Shown piece after piece: positions 61,142 through 64,000 of a DNA stretch of 64,000 bases (its first letter is position 1; each line of letters starts with the position of its first letter). Origin of the DNA: Planctomycetota bacterium (GTDB lineage: Bacteria; Planctomycetota; UBA8742; UBA2392); contig JADKGX010000002.1 of NCBI GenBank assembly GCA_016722065.1, forward strand, positions 868,001 through 932,000, read 5' to 3'. The notes under the pieces are model-generated. The model did no database searches. It had not been told where the DNA came from and saw only the letters and a list, made by a program, of their open reading frames with translations. The position numbers and the translations under genes were made by a program.

Positions 61142-61618
61142 CTAGCCATCGCCTTCATCTTCTTGACGGCTGCGTCTGGCATTCATGACGATGGCACCGA
61201 CTACCTTTTTGATCTCGGTTGCTTCGCGGATCATCCATTCCAGCACGTGGCCATCGCCCTGGGTCTTCGGGTTCAGCCATTCCAGGACTTCGGCCACGCC
61301 GGCCTTGTCGATGGGTAACCAGGAATTGGAATCGCGTAGCAACCTCATCCAGTACTGCGTTTCACGTGCCTCTTTCAGGGCCAGATTCATCTTCGAAATG
61401 AAATCGGCCTTCGATTGGGCGCCTTGAGCTTCCTCAACATTGGCACCCACGGAACCGGCCGAGCGAATCACCTGTTTCAGATGCGAGAATCCTGGGTGCT
61501 GGTACGACTTGGCAAGTTGCAACCGGTTGAACACAGACACTGCAACGGCATACCGATAGGTCCGACCGACGATCTCCGGATCACCCGCCGAGTCCCGCCT
61601 GACCGGCTTTCGTGTCAT
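61142..61618 (-). CDS. Four-helix-bundle protein (S23 / Avd-like)
   Basis: 158 aa from MTRKPVRRDSAGDPEIVGRT. The S23/IVP family pattern is clear: YAVAVSVFNRLQLAKSYQHP, HLKQVIRSAGSVGANVEEAQ, SKADFISKMNLALKEARETQ then YWMRLLRDSN. Such proteins are encoded in intervening sequences of 23S rRNA genes or as stand-alone genes, and are structural relatives of Avd of diversity-generating retroelements. Here it lies between two inverted repeat arms and between two metabolic genes that would otherwise be adjacent, as if inserted. No reverse transcriptase is present. Confidence 0.85.
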   Translation of the reverse strand: MTRKPVRRDSAGDPEIVGRTYRYAVAVSVFNRLQLAKSYQHPGFSHLKQVIRSAGSVGANVEEAQGAQSKADFISKMNLALKEARETQYWMRLLRDSNSWLPIDKAGVAEVLEWLNPKTQGDGHVLEWMIREATEIKKVVGAIVMNARRSRQEDEGDG

Positions 61619-61641
61619 GATCTTCCCCCTGCAACTTCATT

Positions 61642-61693
61642 GCCGACTACTCATTCTTCTCGGTTCATCGCTCATTGTTCATTGCTCATTGCG
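61642..61693 (-). repeat. Right repeat arm, inverted relative to 61095-61136
   Basis: Words of the type GCTCATTGTTCATTGCTCAT, the reverse complement of the left arm. It supplies the last codons and stop of the HMG-CoA lyase gene (C-terminal MSNEQ), so the insertion altered that gene's end. Confidence 0.85.
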
Positions 61694-62592
61694 GCGCTGC
61701 CCGACCCGAACTTGCGTTGCATTTCCTGCGCCTCGGCGGCGCAGTCCAGCAGCTTGTCCACGGTGTAGGGCGTTGCGATGCCGGCTTCCTTGAGTATCGG
61801 CAGCAGTTGAATCGTGTCGATGTTGCCCACCAGTTCGTCCTCTGCAAACGGGCAGCCGCCAATGCCGCCAATGGCGCTGTCGAACAATCGGCAGCCGGCT
61901 TTGAGTGCGCTGTTTACTTTCTCGCGCAGCGTATTGGGCGATGCATGCAGGTGCACACCCAGTTGCACGTCGGGCACGGCGGCTTTCACCGTTGTAAAGG
62001 TCATTCCCACCTGCGCAGCGGTGGCCACGCCCACAGTGTCGGCAAGCTGGATGGTGGCAGCACCCAGGGCTTTGGCGCGCTGTGCGGCCTCGGCAACCCG
62101 GGCAACATCGTGCGATTCGCTGTAGGGGTTGCCAAAAGCCATGCTGAGGTACACCACCAGGTCGATTTTCTCTTTCTTGCACAGGGCAGCGATTTCGGCC
62201 AGTTCGGTCCAGGCCTCGGCCAGCGTCTTGTTCGTGTTGCGCTTTTGGAAGGTCTCGTTGACACTCATCGGAAAGCCCGCTGCGTGAATGCGCCGGTTGC
62301 GCACATGCCCGAACTTGTGGTTGGCAACGGCCAGGCCCTCCGCCCCGCGCAGGTTGGCGATAATCGCAATCAGGTACATGCCCGGCGGCGACTTCAGGTT
62401 TTCAAACACGGTGGCGGTGTCAGCCAGTTGCGGCACGGCCTTGGGGCTTACGAAGCTGCCAAAATCAATGCGGCGCACCCCGGCCTGGATCAGCCGGTTG
62501 ATGTAGGCGATTTTGCGGTCGGTAGGTATGAACTTCGGAAAGCCCTGAAAGGCATCGCGCGGGCATTCCGTCAGGACAATCGTCTCGGGCAT
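61672..62592 (-). CDS. mvaB: Hydroxymethylglutaryl-CoA lyase
   Basis: 306 aa from MPETIVLTECPRDAFQGFPK. TIM-barrel lyase of the DRE-TIM family splitting HMG-CoA into acetyl-CoA and acetoacetate, the end of leucine breakdown. Features are IQAGVRRIDFGSFVSPKAVP, DTVGVATAAQV, LGVHLHASPNTLREKVNSAL and the active-site Cys loop AIGGIGGCPFAEDELVGN. The opening ECPRD replaces the usual VGPRDGLQ, so a related acyl-CoA substrate is possible. The last five residues come from the repeat arm. Confidence 0.88.
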   Translation of the reverse strand: MPETIVLTECPRDAFQGFPKFIPTDRKIAYINRLIQAGVRRIDFGSFVSPKAVPQLADTATVFENLKSPPGMYLIAIIANLRGAEGLAVANHKFGHVRNRRIHAAGFPMSVNETFQKRNTNKTLAEAWTELAEIAALCKKEKIDLVVYLSMAFGNPYSESHDVARVAEAAQRAKALGAATIQLADTVGVATAAQVGMTFTTVKAAVPDVQLGVHLHASPNTLREKVNSALKAGCRLFDSAIGGIGGCPFAEDELVGNIDTIQLLPILKEAGIATPYTVDKLLDCAAEAQEMQRKFGSGSAAMSNEQ

Positions 62593-62650
62593 GGTTGCAG
62601 CATAGGCCCACACAGGCCGATGCGGCAAGGACTTGCGCCAAGTGTACCGA

Positions 62651-64000
62651 TCAAGCCCTGCGCTGGCGCCGCGCGAGCCACAGCAACGCGCCCAGCCCGG
62701 ACAGCATAAGCCAAGCCGATGGATTGCTGTCTGTGCTGCAACCACCGCTGTCGCTTTTGCTGCTGCCACCACCGCCCCCGCCACCGCCGCCGGGCAATGC
62801 CGGGCCAACATCGAAAGACGCGCTGGCCGCCGTGCCAAAGGTGCCGTTGGTGAATGTCAAGGTATAGCCCGTGCCCTGCAAGTTGATCTTGAGGTCGTTG
62901 AAATTGACGTATCCACCAACGGCCGTGCGCGTGACGGTGCCGGTAAGCACGGCCCCCGCAGCGCCGGTGCCACTTGTGATGCTTGCCGTGACCTGGGCTG
63001 TGTTGTTGCCGGTGTCTACAGCGCCCACAGAGTTCGTGACGGCCACAATTGGCTGGGTGGCAAAGTTCGAGCCGGCATTGGGCGCCACCGGGTCGCGTGT
63101 GACTGTCAACTGCGTTCCAGCCACAGCCGGGGCCGTGCCGGACACCGAAAAATTGTACGGGTTGTGAAAGGTGTCGTTGTTCAAAATCTGCACGCTGAAA
63201 CCAAAGTTGCCACCACCCAGGGGGCGGTACTGCAATACAAAGCCAGAAGTTCCGCCGCCCTGCGCGACGGGCGTTGTGGGCGCGCTGGTGATCGTGACGC
63301 TGACATTCTGAGTGCTGCTGATCTGCACCGCGTTGGGAGTGCCAGTCAGGTTCAAGTTGCCAAACCCGTCGTTGCGAATGGTGAAGTTCAGGTTCACGTT
63401 CACGCCAGCGGTCTGGGAGCCCACGGCAAAGGAGCTGCCGTCGGCAACCGGTGTAGCGCCTTGGGTCAGCGCCATGTACGGGTCCGTGCCGCCGGTGCCG
63501 CTGCACACCAGCGTGTAGGGGTTTTCGTCAAAATCGTTGCTGGCAATCGTGATGCGAAACGAAAACGGCTGGGCCAGTGTGGGGTCAATCTGCAGCGTAA
63601 AAGACGTGTTTGCCCCCACCGCCACCGTGGCCGCGGGCGGGCTGGTCAGCGTGACAGCACAGTTGTTGGTGAACACCACCACCACGCGCGGCGAACCCGT
63701 AAGGTCCAACTGGCCGGTGCCTGTATTGTGCACCGCAAAGTTGCGCGTGCCGGTTGTAACCACCTGGCCCAGGTACACAAGTTCTGTGCTGCTGCTGGGC
63801 TGAGAGACGGAGTTGTATCGCACGTCGATCTCACAGCCGTTGTTCAGTGTCACCGTGTGCGTGGCGCTGTTGGGGTTGCTGGTCAAGTTGCTTACGGTGC
63901 CCGCGCTTACCACTACGTCTGTCGGGGCCAGACTCATTTGAAACGTGCGCCCGGCCGTTGCCGCTGCCGCTACGTCGACCACTACCAGCAGGTCGTCCGC
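62651..64000 (-). CDS. Surface protein with Ig-like repeats and C-terminal sorting tail, 5' end outside window
   Basis: At least 449 residues, open to the window edge. Beta-rich repeats of the choice-of-anchor D/ASPM-SPD-2-Hydin type: NFAVHNTGTGQLDLTGSPRV, FSFRITIASNDFDENPYTLV, NLNFTIRNDGFGNLNLTGTP and FGFSVQILNNDTFHNPYNFS. The tail has a Gly-rich stretch, SKSDSGGCSTDSN, a hydrophobic helix (AWLMLSGLGALLWLA) and RRQRRA, like the metalloprotease at 5384. It is probably exported and anchored at the surface through the same sorting machinery. The start lies upstream of the window edge. Confidence 0.78.
   Translation of the reverse strand, partial: ADDLLVVVDVAAAATAGRTFQMSLAPTDVVVSAGTVSNLTSNPNSATHTVTLNNGCEIDVRYNSVSQPSSSTELVYLGQVVTTGTRNFAVHNTGTGQLDLTGSPRVVVVFTNNCAVTLTSPPAATVAVGANTSFTLQIDPTLAQPFSFRITIASNDFDENPYTLVCSGTGGTDPYMALTQGATPVADGSSFAVGSQTAGVNVNLNFTIRNDGFGNLNLTGTPNAVQISSTQNVSVTITSAPTTPVAQGGGTSGFVLQYRPLGGGNFGFSVQILNNDTFHNPYNFSVSGTAPAVAGTQLTVTRDPVAPNAGSNFATQPIVAVTNSVGAVDTGNNTAQVTASITSGTGAAGAVLTGTVTRTAVGGYVNFNDLKINLQGTGYTLTFTNGTFGTAASASFDVGPALPGGGGGGGGGSSKSDSGGCSTDSNPSAWLMLSGLGALLWLARRQRRA

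Noticed and set aside
61095..61182. N-terminal extension of the enoyl-CoA hydratase (FIVHCSLFIAH)
   Set aside because: It translates the CAATGAA repeat arm; the crotonase fold begins at the ATG at 61083.

Overview
This is a GC-rich, gene-dense bacterial window of about 45 protein genes on both strands, with no rRNA, tRNA, CRISPR array or classical insertion sequence. The gene content suggests a planctomycete-like bacterium or close relative, probably a metagenome assembly. The reasons are ECF sigma factors paired with membrane partners, large secreted VWA, BNR, kelch and Tim44-like proteins, a TonB-like stalk fused to a terpenoid-cyclase toroid, two surface proteins with Cys-TM-Arg C-terminal sorting tails, a ThiD2-ThiE fusion, and islands of short word-like repeats. 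The phylum is inferred, not shown.

Layout. 1-2784: ECF sigma factor (cut by the window edge) and its FecR-like membrane partner, ended by a strong terminator. 2817-9596: YmdB-type phosphodiesterase, outer-membrane barrel, a secreted protein plus sorted metalloprotease, and thiE. 9706-16235: purB and three large secreted proteins (gluzincin-like, VWA, CAP). 16236-20355: immunity-like protein, methyltransferase, glycosyltransferase and bshC. 20540-26996: frameshifted toroid protein, AI-2E-type permease with EF-hands, NUDIX, ComF and a double aspartyl protease with PDZ. 27444-32440: HTH regulator, then a MoaD-like carrier, hom and thrB as a tight operon. 32498-34600: two tandem secreted thioredoxin-fold paralogues, one of them apparently a selenoprotein. 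34750-40614: ABC-F ATPase carrying a repeat insertion, two repeat-rich gaps, and Tim44-like and TPM membrane proteins. 40743-47710: Ser/Thr kinase, kelch protein, ECF sigma factor and an FHA membrane protein that contains DnaK-lobe repeats. 47715-54787: small membrane protein, VOC protein, PAP2 enzyme, PilZ-like protein, trypsin-like protease, BNR protein and SfsA. 54816-64000: MurJ, lipoprotein, PduO-type adenosyltransferase, SDR, LtrA, enoyl-CoA hydratase, an Avd/S23-like four-helix protein between inverted repeats, HMG-CoA lyase, and an anchored surface protein cut by the window edge.

Three observations stand out. (1) At 33602-34600 a thioredoxin-fold gene is interrupted by one in-frame UGA exactly where its adjacent paralogue has the first Cys of CxxC. 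Directly downstream the mRNA can fold into a two-stem hairpin with a GUU loop that fits the bacterial SECIS rules, so the protein probably has a UGPC active site. (2) The FHA protein at 45059-47710 carries a nearly intact copy of the DnaK nucleotide-binding-domain IIB lobe and two more diverged copies, without the rest of Hsp70. It sits near a Ser/Thr kinase and a sigma factor. (3) Inverted arrays of short repeats bracket a four-helix-bundle gene (61095-61693), and a similar inverted array has inserted in frame into an ABC-F ATPase (35777-35952).
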